Shown one piece after another: positions 1 through 11,555 of a stretch of 64,000 nucleotides of DNA (positions are counted from its first letter, which is position 1; every line of letters begins with the position of its first letter). Both the position numbers and the translations under genes were made by a program. Source of the DNA: Ampelocalamus luodianensis (taxonomy: Eukaryota; Streptophyta; Magnoliopsida; Poales; Poaceae); contig CM070622.1 of NCBI GenBank assembly GCA_036346255.1, positions 17,448,751-17,512,750 of the forward strand. The letters are read 5' to 3'. The notes below the pieces were generated by a model. The model was not told the DNA's origin. It saw only the letters and a program-made list of their open reading frames with translations, and made no database searches.

Positions 1-1
1 A

Positions 2-755
2 CTAGACAAAAGTGGTGGTGGAAGAAGCGTGGAGCCGAGGCGGTGGTCTTGGTGACTTCTTTGGTGGAAGCAAGAAGGAAGATCTGACGGTCGAGCTCCC
101 AAAGACGCTGAGAATCATGACGCCTAGTACCAGTCCCAACCAGAGTCCCCATACGACAATCCTGAACACAACAAGAGTCAGAATCAAGAATGATACAACA
201 GGCATGATCAGTGATCTGACCAGCTGACATAAGCTGTATAGTAAGACTAGGAATATGAGATATAGTAGAAACACAAAAAGATGAAGTAGAAAGAGTGCCT
301 CATCCTGCAACAGGAAGATATGTCACATCTACAGTCTGAACTGTGACAGGAAGATCAGGTGGTCTCACAGAAGAAAGATGAGTGGATTCCAGTGTCATGT
401 GGAAAGAGGCACTAGAATCAAGAATCCAAGGAGATAATATACCTGAAGAAGAAGGTGGTGGCGCAGGACCAGAAGACCTACCAGCAGAACCTGGTGTAGG
501 AGCAGAAGCAGCAAGGCATCGAAGCAGCATGAGCATCTCCTGGTGCATCTGCTCCAAGGAACTCTGGCGTGAACCGGACTGGGAGGAGCCACCTCCCCCC
601 TCAAAGTGCGACCACTCCAAATGAGCCTTACGTTCAGCGACATTATCGACAAGGTGCGGAACAATCACGAGAGTCACAGTGAAGGTCGGTGGGAGTAGCA
701 TCAGCAGCCACAGGGGCAGAGGCAGGCGTAGGCACCGGTGCTGGGGTGTGAACAA
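2..755 (-). pseudogene. copia pol fragment: aspartic protease and GAG-pre-integrase region
   Basis: The minus-strand frame contains WILDSSASFHMT near 400–425, which matches the copia retropepsin motif WILDSGASxHMT, but the active-site Gly is Ser. After a TGA at 300–302 the same frame stays open to the window edge and reads like a GAG-pre-integrase segment (SAGQITDH, LVGTG and SQRLWELD can be seen). The first residues overlap the gag frame, so a frameshift near 700 separates gag from this part. The Ser substitution and the stop both argue that it is non-functional. The integrase and reverse transcriptase would lie to the left of the window. Confidence 0.8.
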
Positions 756-1524
756 CCAAGACTGAAGATGGCTGCTGTAGAATCCCTATCGTGCGAAGAC
801 GAGCCTCCTCAGCCCGAATAGCAGTAAGAGCCTCCAATATGGAGGGAAGGGGTTGTCTCATCAGCAACTGAGAGCGAGCCACCTCGTACTCCAGACGAAG
901 GTGGGTGAGGAACTCGCGGAGGCGACGAGTCTCCATGTGAGCCTGCTGATGTACACAGCAGGTGTAGGACCGGCAGACGTTCGGCCCCACGGAGTCAAGC
1001 TGACACCAAACCGTGGCCAACTGCTGATAGAAGGCGTCCATGGTGGTGTCCTGCTGCTCGAGAGACTGCTCCTCCCAAAGAGCGAAAAGGTACAAGGCAT
1101 CGCTCTTTGGCTCGTAGTGGGCACGAAGACGATCCCACATCTCCTTAGCCGTAGACAACCCAAGCACATCGGACGCATGCTCGGGCTCAATGCTGGCCAC
1201 CACGATGGCAGAGGCCTTAGCATCCCCATCATTCCACACCTCATAGGTGTGGAGCTGCGTCTGGTACTCCTCGAGCGCGTCCTCAAAGGCGGCAATCGCG
1301 GCCCGCTGAACATCCTCATTAGCATCAACAGGGAAAACGAGCTCGATTGGCAGGACAGGGTGGGGTGGGCAAGGTCGCTCGCTAGTGAGGTAGACTCATA
1401 GGCGCTGGCCCCGTAGGTGAATCCGCATGTGCTGGACAAACTCGCGGTAGTTGATGCCATTGAAGGTGACCGGCGGCTTTAGAACCGAGACGGTACCCGT
1501 GCTCGAGGTTTTGGAGGGTGCCAT
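643..1524 (-). pseudogene. copia gag (UBN2-type), broken
   Basis: On the minus strand the N-terminus starts at an ATG near 1524 (MAPSKTSSTG), followed by FNGINYREFVQHMRIHLRGQ, the usual opening of rice-type copia gag. A stop at 1396–1398 and a frame change follow. The core then continues as an open frame from about 1239 with AKEMWDRLRAHYEPKSDALY and LREFLTHLRLEYEVARSQLL, typical of UBN2-type gag. The linker to the protease is rich in Pro, Ala and Ser. No CCHC zinc knuckle is visible. Assignment is by family resemblance; no search was run. Confidence 0.8.
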
Positions 1525-1909
1525 CTTGTGAGATGGCCGCTGCACGCCGGAGTGGAGCGAGAGGCTGCTGTCCACAGCACGTGGAGTAGCAGCCGGGAAA
1601 GACGATAGCCCCCTCATCGGTCCCAGCGTCGGCAGGGGTGCTCGGCGGACGAAGAAGGACCACTGCAGTGGTGCTCAGCGGTGGCACCGCAATCAGAGGA
1701 GACACGACCTGCGTGTTAGCTCGGGCGGCGGCGACAACTCGGCGTGAAGAGAGCTCCAGTGGTGGCGCAACACGAGGAGGGGAGCTCTGGGCAGGAGGCG
1801 GAGCAGGAGCATCGGATCTGGGCTGGCAAAGCTCGAGCGACGCTGGATCCGGGTGGGAGAAGCTCGGGCGACGCCGGATGCACGGTGCAAGGGAGTAGGG
1901 GAGGTCTTA

Positions 1910-2080
1910 AGGAGGATCAGCAGCGTGGGGGAGGTCCGAAGGAGGCACGATGGTGCAGGGGAGGTCCAGAGGAGGCGCGGCGGTGCGGGGGAGGTCTAGA
2001 GGAGGCCCGGCGGTGCGGGGGAGGTCCGGAGGAGGCCCGACGGTGCAGGGGAGCTCCGGAGGAGGGGAGGCCCGGCGGTG
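1910..2080. repeat. 30-bp G-rich tandem repeat in copia leader
   Basis: A unit of about 30 bp, roughly GGTGCGGGGGAGGTCCGGAG followed by GAGGCCCGGC, is repeated four to five times with a few substitutions per copy. It lies between the primer-binding site and gag of the minus-strand copia element. Being a multiple of three, it gives spurious Gly/Arg/Pro-rich open frames on both strands. Confidence 0.8.
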
Positions 2081-2180
2081 CCATTGGAGAGCAGGGAAGG
2101 CACGCCTCACAGGAGAGATGAAGAGGCGACGGTGAAGTTGGAGTTGGTTAGGAGAGAAGAAAACCCTAACCCTAGAAACC

Positions 2181-2192
2181 TGTCTGATACCA
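2181..2192 (-). other. primer-binding site, initiator tRNA-Met type
   Basis: The minus strand reads TGGTATCAGACA, matching the initiator tRNA-Met primer site TGGTATCAGAGC at 10 of 12 bases. It abuts the LTR that begins with TGTTGG at 2193 on the plus strand, which fixes the LTR boundary and the element's orientation. Confidence 0.75.
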
Positions 2193-2560
<368 letters not shown>

Positions 2561-3890
2561 CAAAGTCAAAGGATATGAATACCTTCGCCTCCACCAGCCC
2601 CTCCGCTTCCACCCCACCTTCGCATTCCCACGCCGCCAGCTCCACCCCTCCACCTGTCGTCTAGTCGCCGACACTGCCCCCTCCACCCGCTGCCCAGTTG
2701 CCTCCACCTCCGCCTCCCCCCACCAACTCCGCCTGCCTCCCGCTTTGCCCGCCGCCAAGTCGCCTCCCTCCCAACAACGTCGTCGTCGCCCCTACCCCAA
2801 CTGCCTTCCTGTCGGCTGCTCCCCTCCACCATCGAGGATGCCTCCCTCAAATTCCATCAGCCACGTCTCCTCTCCTCCCTTCCTACATGTTGATTGCCTC
2901 CAAGCTCCTCTGTTTCCAGCGACGCCCCTCATCGATGCCGCTGGAGTCGGAGCCCCCTAATGCCCACTATCGCTCCCACAGCGATGCCCCCGACCACCAC
3001 CGCAGCACCCTCTCCCATCACAAGCCGGTGAGGTCACAAGGCGCAAGCTGCTATCGTTTTCTTGTTCTTTAATTTCCTATTGTTTCTTCGATAAAGTTGC
3101 ATTTCTTTTACCATTTTTAACTAAAGAAATGAAGGGTTCCAATGTTTTCTTGATTTTAACTTCAGCGTAATTAGAAACATGGTGTGGTTTGTGAGTTATT
3201 GCAAATTGCTGGTGACTTGGTGGGTCCGAAAGATACGGTTTTGACACAGCGAATTGATAGTTTAGATGATGATTTGGGGTGCATAGTGGATGCATAACTG
3301 CAACAAGATTGCAGATTTGACAGGAGAAATGGATGGTGTAACAATTTATCTAGGATAGAAACAGTAGGAGTTCATGGCAATTCCAATTTGGTACTTAATT
3401 CGAGACAAGGTGTATATTGTTTTTGGTGAGGAACAATGAAGATTTTCTTGAGCCTGTTGTTACTGTTAGACTACACTGGCTAATGGGAATCATGAGCTTT
3501 GTGGGATTAATATGAAGGCCCAAGTAGAAGCTTGCATTTGGTGTAGTCGGAATTGGTTGAGATGAATCAAGGTGTAAAACAATGATTCATCTGCACTTTT
3601 ATTTATATGTGTGCTCTTCGTTAAGTCTCTGACCACCAGTATGTTGGGCCTACTCAAAATCAATTAGTGAATGGGAATTGTTGTATGATTTGTCTAACGA
3701 AGGGATAGCCACATCTCTTAGATATTAATACTATACTTGCAGCTACTTGTTTTGTGATTTACTATGTTGTTAGTATTAGTGGATTACTAGTAAACCACAT
3801 AATTGTCTCATATTTTAGGAAAATTCATAAATACGGAAAGAGCACAACTGGTGAGAGCTGGGATTAGTATTCACAAGCATGTTGCAGAGA
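2561..3890. other. unassigned stretch, pyrimidine-rich then AT-rich
   Basis: From about 2575 to 3065 the plus strand is strongly C/T-rich with Pro/Ser-rich open frames, followed by AT-rich sequence without long frames. A possible splice donor (AAGCCG/GTGAGG, near 3028) makes an old 5' exon or transposon leader conceivable. No protein motif is recognisable, and I do not call a gene. Confidence 0.4.
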
Positions 3891-3900
3891 AACACGACCA

Positions 3901-4407
3901 AGGTAGTTAGGATCGCGATCCTACTCTTAGAGTCTTACGATTCTACGAACCCACGACAGCTTGTCGATCCAAGTCGCACTGTCGATCCTACTTGTAGAGA
4001 CTTAGGGCAAAAAAATTGTAATTTTTTTTATAGGCCAGGCTTTGCTGATATTTTGTTTTAGAGCAAAATTTGTTGATATTAAAATTTGAGAATAAAGCTA
4101 TAAATAAACAAGAAGCATACAAAATATTGTATCAGTGTGGTAATGCTAGTACAAATATCTATATTATGACATGAGAAATCTTGAGCTTGATAATGATAAG
4201 CTATTTTTATTCCTGGAGTATGTCTAGCTACTTTTAAGGAACATGCAAGTGGTAAACCATATAAGAATCATACAAACTTATAGTATGGATGTTAAATATG
4301 TGTATTTTATAATTCTGTAGAATAGTTGATTCTATGATTCGATACTACGATTTCGATCCTACCAAAGGCAAATCGATCCAACTCAGGATCTCGACTCGAC
4401 TACCTTG
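3901..4407. mobile_element. Mutator-type MITE, 507 bp, 9–10-bp target duplication
   Basis: The left end reads AGGTAGTTAGGATCG and the right end, reverse-complemented, CAAGGTAGTCGAGTCG. The element is flanked by the direct repeat AACACGACCA at 3891–3900 and 4408–4417. A 9–10-bp duplication with terminal inverted repeats fits Mutator-like elements. There is no coding capacity; the interior has several diverged GATCCTAC/CGATCC motifs. Exact ends can shift by one base because the flank is ambiguous. Confidence 0.8.
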
Positions 4408-4974
4408 AACACGACCACTTTTTGGAATTTTAGAGAAGTTGAACAGAGGAGTTAATGAACCTTTAGGTAGGGGAGGTAGAGTTGGAGGCCCTAGGCCGGG
4501 GTAGAAGGAAGCCTAATGGGTGGCTTCCGGAAGCCGCCGAGGTGATTGGCTCTTATCGCCCTTCGCCGGTGGCTCGGATCACCGCTCCCCAGAATTCCTT
4601 GTTGGGGACATGCCGAGTCGGGTAGGGCATGTGCATCACCAGATCGAGGGTGCGAGTCGGGTTCCTGATGGGGCCGATGGAGTGGAGTGCCATGAGTCGA
4701 AGGAGAATCTTGACATTGACAAGCATCATGGGCTGAACAGGGATGGACCGACCCATAGGTTTGGCACGTCTCTCTAACCTATTTTCTCATTCATGCATAG
4801 GATTCCCCATTTATTGTGGCGTTGGATTCCAAAGCAAGTGTGTCTGGGCGATTTAGGGTTTCTTGCTATGAAAAGTGAAGTCCTTCGCCTAGGGTCACGA
4901 GCTAGGGTTGTTCGGTGGATTCAGAATTCATAGCCTCTGAATAGATCTTTCATCAAAGTAGTGAGGGGAGGGGT

Positions 4975-7513
4975 GATGGATCGCGGAAGAGGAAGGCTTC
5001 CTCGACGTTTCGGGGATGGATCTCGCCACTGGGTTGGGAGGAAGCGTAGCGCACCCGATGAGTAAATGGCGGAAGATGATCTGATAACGGAGGATGAACT
5101 TAGAGAGAAGCTGAAGAGAGATCAAGACCAGAAGAGAAGGTTCCAGGAGAATCAACAAGGGGGATTCCAAAAATCAGGTACACAACAAGGTTTTCATGAA
5201 GCAGATAGATCTAGATTTGAGTCTCACACTTCTGGAGTGTTAGACAGGGATCCTTCTTCTCAGTTCAAGGGGTGGCAAGATGATTCTCATAGAGAGAACC
5301 TGAGTAGGGAAGGGGGTTTCTGTAGAGAGGATCATTCGAGAGGTGATGTTAAGGGTGGTTTTGGCGTAAGAGGAGGACACTTTCGTGCCGACAGAAACAT
5401 ATTTTTGTCCAAATGGGAAGACTCGGTGGGTACTGGTAAAGGGGAAGATCAGAGAAAAGGCTGGGGTGATATTGGTCCGAACACTAGGGTGCTAAGATCT
5501 GAGGACAGAGGAACTTGTTTTCAATGTTTACAAGCTGGACATCATCAAGCTAGATGCTCTAACCCCCCCCCCCCTAGTTTGTTACAAATGCAAAAATTTG
5601 GCCACATGACTACTGGCTGTCCTGAAGATAAGAGAAATCAGGGAATAAGTTTTTTGGTTTTGGGATACCTGGTCAAGGTTTTATATAGCCTCCAAGTTAC
5701 TGGTCTGCAGCTTTCTGAGCAACAAGCTGCTACAAGGGTGATTAGTATTAAGGAGGGGGTGGCTACTGTGCAAAGAATTGAAGCTGAGCTAAAATATCTC
5801 ATCCAAGCTAACTGGAACTAGAAAGTTATGAAGATACCTGAGTCTGAATATGCTGTGATTTCCCCTCTAAAGAGATTTTGGATACTTGGTCTAGAGCAAG
5901 GGGAGTGGAATTGGCTCTTCACTCAATCAAAGCTTAAGTTTATAAATCAACTTTAGATCCTGAAGTCTCTTCTGTTCTTGCACCAATTTGGGTTAAGATT
6001 ACTGGTATCCCCCTACCTACAAAAACAGAACAAATAGTGAAAGAGTTAGCTAGTACAGTGGGTGAACCAATTGAAGTGGATGAGATTAGCTTGATGAGAG
6101 TGGATCTAGTAAGGGTTGAGGTTTATAGTCGAGATCCTTCTAGTATTAACTGCTTTGTGGAGATCTTTATCAACTCAGTGGGGTATGAAATCAAGTTTGA
6201 GGCAGAAGGGGGGCTATTAAGAAGGGTGGGCCATACATTGGCCCAAGACACAAGCCCCATGATAATAGGAAGGATGAGGAGGAGGAAGAGGAATCCAATG
6301 GAAGTAACCATAAAACAGAATGGGGAAAGCTTGCTGAGAAATTTGGAGGGGAAACACACCAGACTTCTGACCAAAAAAGTGGGGGTGGTTCTAATAAGAA
6401 CAAAAATAGACAGTAGAAGGGGTTAGAGTCTGATGAGGAGGATGTTTGCACTGAAATTGTGAAGTTCAACACTGAGAGTCAAGCTCTTTCAATAATGCCC
6501 CTAGCTTTTAGCTTTCCTTCCACTGAAATGGATATAAGAGTGCCCCCTAGTTAGGAGGGAAATGAAACCAGGATGGACTAGGAGTCAGATCCATCTGGTT
6601 AGCTAGAGGGGGTGATTTCAGATAAAGAACTAGAACTTACCCAGATTCCTTCAGATGTTATAGTGGTTTGTACTATGGAGGGTCTTACAATGATGGAAGC
6701 TGCTCTTTGGCCTTGTCTTAACTCACCTATCAAAAGGAAGGATTCAGTGGTGGGCCAAAAATCATACTATCAGGAAGAAAGAGTGGTTAAGGGCCATATT
6801 GAAAGTCAAACTCAGAAGGAGATGCTCAAGGGGGGTTAATTTCCAGAGGAAAATGTTGACCTTGGGAGTAAAGGGGAGATAAGTGAGGAAGTAAAGGAAA
6901 ACACATCTATTGTAGCAGTGATAGGGATTCTTTTACTTTGCCTGATCTAGAGGGATTAGCAGAAGAATGGATTATATCCAGAGCGAAGGAGGGCAAAAAC
7001 AGGTTTAAAGAGCCACGAGTGGCAACTAGGAAAAGCACTCGCATTTAAGATCAAGGGATCCCCATGCAGGAGAAGGCTATTTTGCTGAAATACATTCAAA
7101 ACCTGGAAACTTAAGGTAAGCTTGAGAAAAACACTTTTACCATTCTTAATGATGCTTCTGTTAGTTATTTAGAAAATGTAGCTTCTTCCTGTGGTATTAT
7201 TCTAGGATCTCGGTTAGAAAGTTCTAAGGATGTGATATTAGCCAAGAAGGCTCAAGAATTAGTTAGAGCTGCTATTGCCAAAGCACAGTTAGAGACAATA
7301 AGTAGCTCAGATCAAAAAGGGGATAAGGTAGGTGAAGGGGTTATTAGGGGTGAAAAAGCTAATTTGAATGTGATTGATAATGAAACAAGGGGTGCTGTGG
7401 GTTTTAAATTGAATAAGAAAGCTAGAGGTAGGCTGAAAAATGATAAGAATTCTTCTAGAAAGTATAAAACATGGTATTTCTTTTCTGGAACATTAGAGGG
7501 TTGGGTAAACTAG
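4975..7513 (+). pseudogene. LINE ORF1: nucleic-acid-binding protein, broken
   Basis: A start at 4975 (MDRGRGRLPRRFG) runs to a stop, and a long open frame follows at 5066–5821. Residues 150–180 of that frame hold CFQCLQAGHHQARC, a CX2CX4HX4C zinc knuckle; the second knuckle is disrupted around a C-tract at 5563–5572. Downstream, APIWVKITGIPLP and the segment at 6037–6210 resemble the DUF4283 region of plant LINE ORF1 proteins. Charged, low-complexity sequence follows to about 7513 with several stops. The protein would coat LINE RNA in the ribonucleoprotein particle. Confidence 0.75.
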
Positions 7514-10500
7514 CCAAGAAAAGACAACTCAAAGAGTTGATTTCTAAGGAAAGGTTTAATGCTGTGGGAGTGAAAGAGACCATCAAGAAAGACTTTGCTG
7601 AGAGAGAATTGAAAGCTTTGACAGGGGGTGATGATTTTGGTTGGCACTAGACTCTTGCTCAAGGCCATTCTAGGGGTATCTTATTGGGGGTGAGAACAGA
7701 TGAACAAGATATAGAAGGATGTGACCAAGGAAGGTTCTTTGTGGGTATGGTTGTGAGACATAAAAGATCAATTTTAGGTGGGAGCTGGTGATAAGATGGC
7801 CCTGCTCATCATGGGTTGACTTAGGAGTTTCTAGGGGAATTACATCATAAATGTCATAAATCAGTGTTGCCTCTGGTCTTTGGGGGTAATTTCAATTTTG
7901 TTAGGAGAGTAGAGGATAAAAGCTCTGCCTGCATCAATTACACTTTGGTTGATAAGTTCGATGACTTTATTGTTGTTAATAAGCTGATGGAGATTAAGAG
8001 GGGTGATCCAAGATTCACTTGGACAAACAAACAAGCATGCCCCATCATGGTGGATCTTGATAGAATCATGCTTTCAATTGATTAGGAAGCCAAATATCCC
8101 CTATGCACTGCTATCAACCTGACCAGAGTTGGCTCTGACCACAGCCCTATAGTTTTGAACTCGGGAGAAGAGCGAGTAATTAAATCAGGGATATTTTATT
8201 TTGAGAAGAATTGGTTCTGTCAGGAAAATTTTAGAGGGGTGGTTCTTAAGAAATGGGAGGAAATCAGAAGTAAGATGCCTAAGCATATATACTCTCTGGA
8301 TAGATGGGATGGGAGAATGGCTTCTTTGAGACAATTTTTAAGAGGTTGGGGTGCTAATTTGAATGGGAATTGCAAAAAAGGACAGGAATTGCAAAAAGGG
8401 ACAAGAAGGCTATTTTAGATCACCTCAACATTTTGGACAGGAAGACAGAAGAAAAGGGTCTAAGTGCTGAGGAGTGGATAGTCAGATATAAAGTAGAGAG
8501 TGAATTAGAAAGGCTTTATAATATAGAGGAAAGATTTTGACAGCAGAGGGGGATGTGAAGTGGATTACTCAAGGAGATGCTAATACTAGTTTTTTTTTCA
8601 TAGTTGTGCCAATGGTAGAAGAAGGAAAAACTTTATCTTCAGTCTGGAGAATGAAGGTGTATGCTTGATAGGAGAAGAAAATATTAGAGATCATATCTAT
8701 AAGTTCTATAAAAACCTGTTTCGCTATGAAGTCAGCTAGAGTGTGAACCTTTCTAGAGACTTCCGGGATCTGAGTGGCAAAATCTATGAAATAGATAATG
8801 AAATCCTAGTTCAAGTTTTTTTTTTTGAAGAAGTTTGAAAAATCATAAAGGACTTACCTGTTGAGTCTGCAGCTGGGCCAAATGGTTTCCCTACCTATTT
8901 CTGCAAAGCTTTCTAGGGTGTTCTTAAGCAGTTTTTCATGGAGATGGTTAAAGATTTCTTTGAAGGGAAGTTGGACTTAAAAAGGTTGAACTATTCGGTG
9001 ATAACCCTGATCCCTAAAATCAAGGATGCTAACACTATCAAGCATTTTAGGCTGATTTGTCTGATCAATGTTAGCTTCAAAATCAATACTAAACTTCTGG
9101 TTGTTAGATTGGGCAATGTTTCAAATAGGATTATTAATGAGTGTCAGACTGTTTTTATAAAAGGGAGAAACATTCTTGATGGGGTGATGTCTTTACATGA
9201 GATTCTTCATGAATTGAGAGTTCATAAGAAAAGAGTTGTTCTCAAATTGGATTTTGAGAAAGCATATGATAAAGTTCAGTGGTTTTTTTTTTTAAAAAAA
9301 GTTGTGAATGGAAAAGGCTTATCTAAACAGTGGATTGATTAAGTGATGAGTTCAATTAAGGGGGGCAAGGTGAGTATTAATATCAATGGTAAAGTTGGCC
9401 CCTGCTTCACCACTCATAGGGGGTTGAGACAAGCAGACCCATTGTCTCCCCTACTCTTTAACCTAGCAGCTGATGCTCTAGCAGCAATCATAGAAAAGGC
9501 TCAAGAGAATGGGCTGATCAAAGGGGTGGCTTCTCATTTAATCCTGGGGGGGTTCCTTTACTCCAGTATGCAGATGATACTGTCCTTATGATTGAATGTG
9601 AAGATGACTACATTCTTAACCTCAAGTTCCCTTTGTACTATTTTGAGTGGATGTTGAAGATCAATTATCACAAGAGTGTGGTTTCTGTTTTGGGGGTAAA
9701 GAGAGAGGAGGCTACTAGAGTATCTAACATGTTCAACTGTAAACTTGGTCAGCTCCCTCTTACTTACTTAGGTATTAATATTGGGGATAGACATATGAAC
9801 AAGAGGGCAACAGGGAGAATTATCAGCAAGTTAGGTAGCAGACTGGATAATTGGAAAAACAATCTTCTCTCCTCAGGTAGGAGACTGATCTTGGTCTATA
9901 GCTGTCTCAACAACCAACCTATCTATACAATGGGGTTTTACAGACTAAATGAGGATATTCATAGAAAAATGGATTCCATCTGATCAGGTTTTTTTTAGAG
10001 GGGCAAGTGATAAGTTCAGATATCATATGGTTAACTAGAAAGTAGTCTGTAGACCAAAAGACTTTGGAGGTTTGGGGGTGATCAACACCAGATTAATGAA
10101 TGATTGTCTTTTGTGGAAATGGTTTTGGAGAATAAGTTTGGCTAAAGATGAACTTTGGTTTAGGATTTTGAAAGCAAAGTACTTTCCTATGGGTGATTTC
10201 AGAGACTCTCTGTCTCTCAGAGGATATCAATTCTAGAAAACTCTTCATAAGGTGAGACATATGTTCAAGTGGGGGGTGACTCACCAGATAGGCAATTAGA
10301 GGCTATTTCTTTTTGGAATAATGTTTGATTAGATAATTGCCCTTTGAAAATTAGATTTGCTAGATTATTTAGTATCATTTTAAATCCTGATATCAGCGTG
10401 GTAAAGTGTTCGGAGAATGGGGTTTGGCAAATTAAGTTTGTCAAAAACTTCGGTAGGGAGGAGGAGGAACTGTGGAAAAGCCTAAAGGAATCTTTACATG

Positions 10501-10692
10501 GGGTTGACCTTAATGGAGAGTAGGACAGGGTAGTGTGGAGTTTGGAAAAATCTGGTCAGTTTACTATTAAGTACCTTTACATACATTTGGCTTATGGTAG
10601 GATCACTTACAGGACCCCTCTCAAAGTGAAGATTTTTCTTTGGCAGACTTATTAGGATAGGATCCAAACTGCAGATCAACTTAGGGTGAGGA
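7471..10692 (+). pseudogene. LINE ORF2: endonuclease and reverse transcriptase, broken
   Basis: The frame begins MVFLFWNIRGLGK, the usual start of the AP endonuclease domain. GGNFN (about 7873) and GSDHSPI (about 8129) are catalytic-region motifs. The reverse transcriptase includes LIPKIKDANTIKHFRLI, LKLDFEKAYDKVQW, GLRQADPLSPLLFN and, after a frameshift near 9570, LQYADDTVL. A zf-RVT-like tail with KIFLWQ and DRIQTADQLR ends at 10690. Stops at 7648, 8083, 8914, 10036, 10234 and 10653 are all TAG, mostly at expected Trp codons. The protein would nick target DNA and copy LINE RNA. Confidence 0.9.
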
Positions 10693-11541
10693 TAATGAGG
10701 ACATCAACCCTCCGGATACAAGCGCTACTCCACGCCATGGTACAAGGAAGGTTTTCATGTCACTTTGTGTCCAAGCCAAGCAAGAGTTCAAGTTAGACAC
10801 ATTCTGGAATCCAGTTCGGCCTCCGGAGACAGCCCTGACTTCAAATAGACATAACTTTCGCATACAAACTTTGTTTGAGATCCACGAGTACTTGATTGAA
10901 AGGTTATCTCATCCTCTTTGAAATGGATCTGGCTTCACCTCCAAATTCCTTCTGTGCGCGCCACAATCATCGAAAAAAGGTGTTGCGTCACCTGTTTGGG
11001 CCAAATTGGGCCTTGTAACCTATTTGGGCCGGCCACCCCCCTTGGGCTGCACTATTCATGGCTATACTGTTCATGTGAACAGTACCCTTATGAATAGTAC
11101 CACCCCCTTAGCTCTTGGATATGTGCGTCTCCCTCTCCCCTATATAAGGAGGCCGCACCTCTCTAGTTTTTCGTGGATTTCGTTTATGTTTAGTTTGCCT
11201 TCGTTGCAACTTGTATCTTCTGCGTGTGTCGACTAGACTACCCAGTCAAGATCCTTATTCGGAATCCCAACTTAAATCAAAATTTTCAGTCTTATTTGCA
11301 ATTTCATATTGCTATTTATCTTGTTCTTGTGTGCTTCTTCGGTGTATGTAGGAATCGACCTTCGTGGTCAGGTCAACCGGGTATTCATGCACGGTTGATA
11401 ATGATTTGTTGAGCAATTCAGCGATTGCGTGGTTTTGGGCCTTACGAGTTCGTAGCCAGGATCGTGAGAGTTGAGCGACTACTACCGAACTAATCTTCTC
11501 ATCGAAAGATCGGGCCAAATCAGGACCTCCTTGGTTTATCA
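10693..11541 (+). repeat. 5' LTR of gypsy-like element
   Basis: The first 305 bases match the truncated 3' LTR at 15056–15360 closely (shared ACATCAACCCTCCGGATAC and many further matches). The LTR starts at TAATGAGGAC, where the 3' copy has TGATGAGGAC, and ends ...GGTTTATCA, two bases before the primer-binding site. The differences between the two copies, including one for the first dinucleotide, indicate a moderately old insertion. Confidence 0.85.
11141..11149 (+). promoter_or_regulatory. TATA box in the gypsy-like LTR
   Basis: TATATAAGG lies in a C/T-rich setting about 400 bp before the LTR end, a normal place for the LTR promoter. Transcription would start near 11170–11180. It is inferred from sequence only. 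Confidence 0.6.
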
Positions 11542-11543
11542 AG

Positions 11544-11555
11544 TGGTATCAGAGC
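11544..11555 (+). other. primer-binding site, initiator tRNA-Met
   Basis: TGGTATCAGAGC is a perfect match to the usual plant initiator tRNA-Met primer site, two bases after the LTR end at 11541. Confidence 0.9.

Larger units (their letters stand above)
4418..10692 (+). mobile_element. L1-type LINE, decayed, 3' end missing
   Basis: The order zinc-knuckle ORF1, apurinic endonuclease, reverse transcriptase and zf-RVT region is that of plant L1 LINEs. Coding traces start at 4975 and run to 10690, where they stop at the LTR of the next element. Many in-frame stops and frameshifts show an old copy. The 5' boundary is uncertain; 4418–4974 has no recognisable domain and is assigned as leader. No poly(A) tail or target duplication is visible because the 3' end has been cut by the element beginning at 10693. 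Confidence 0.85.
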
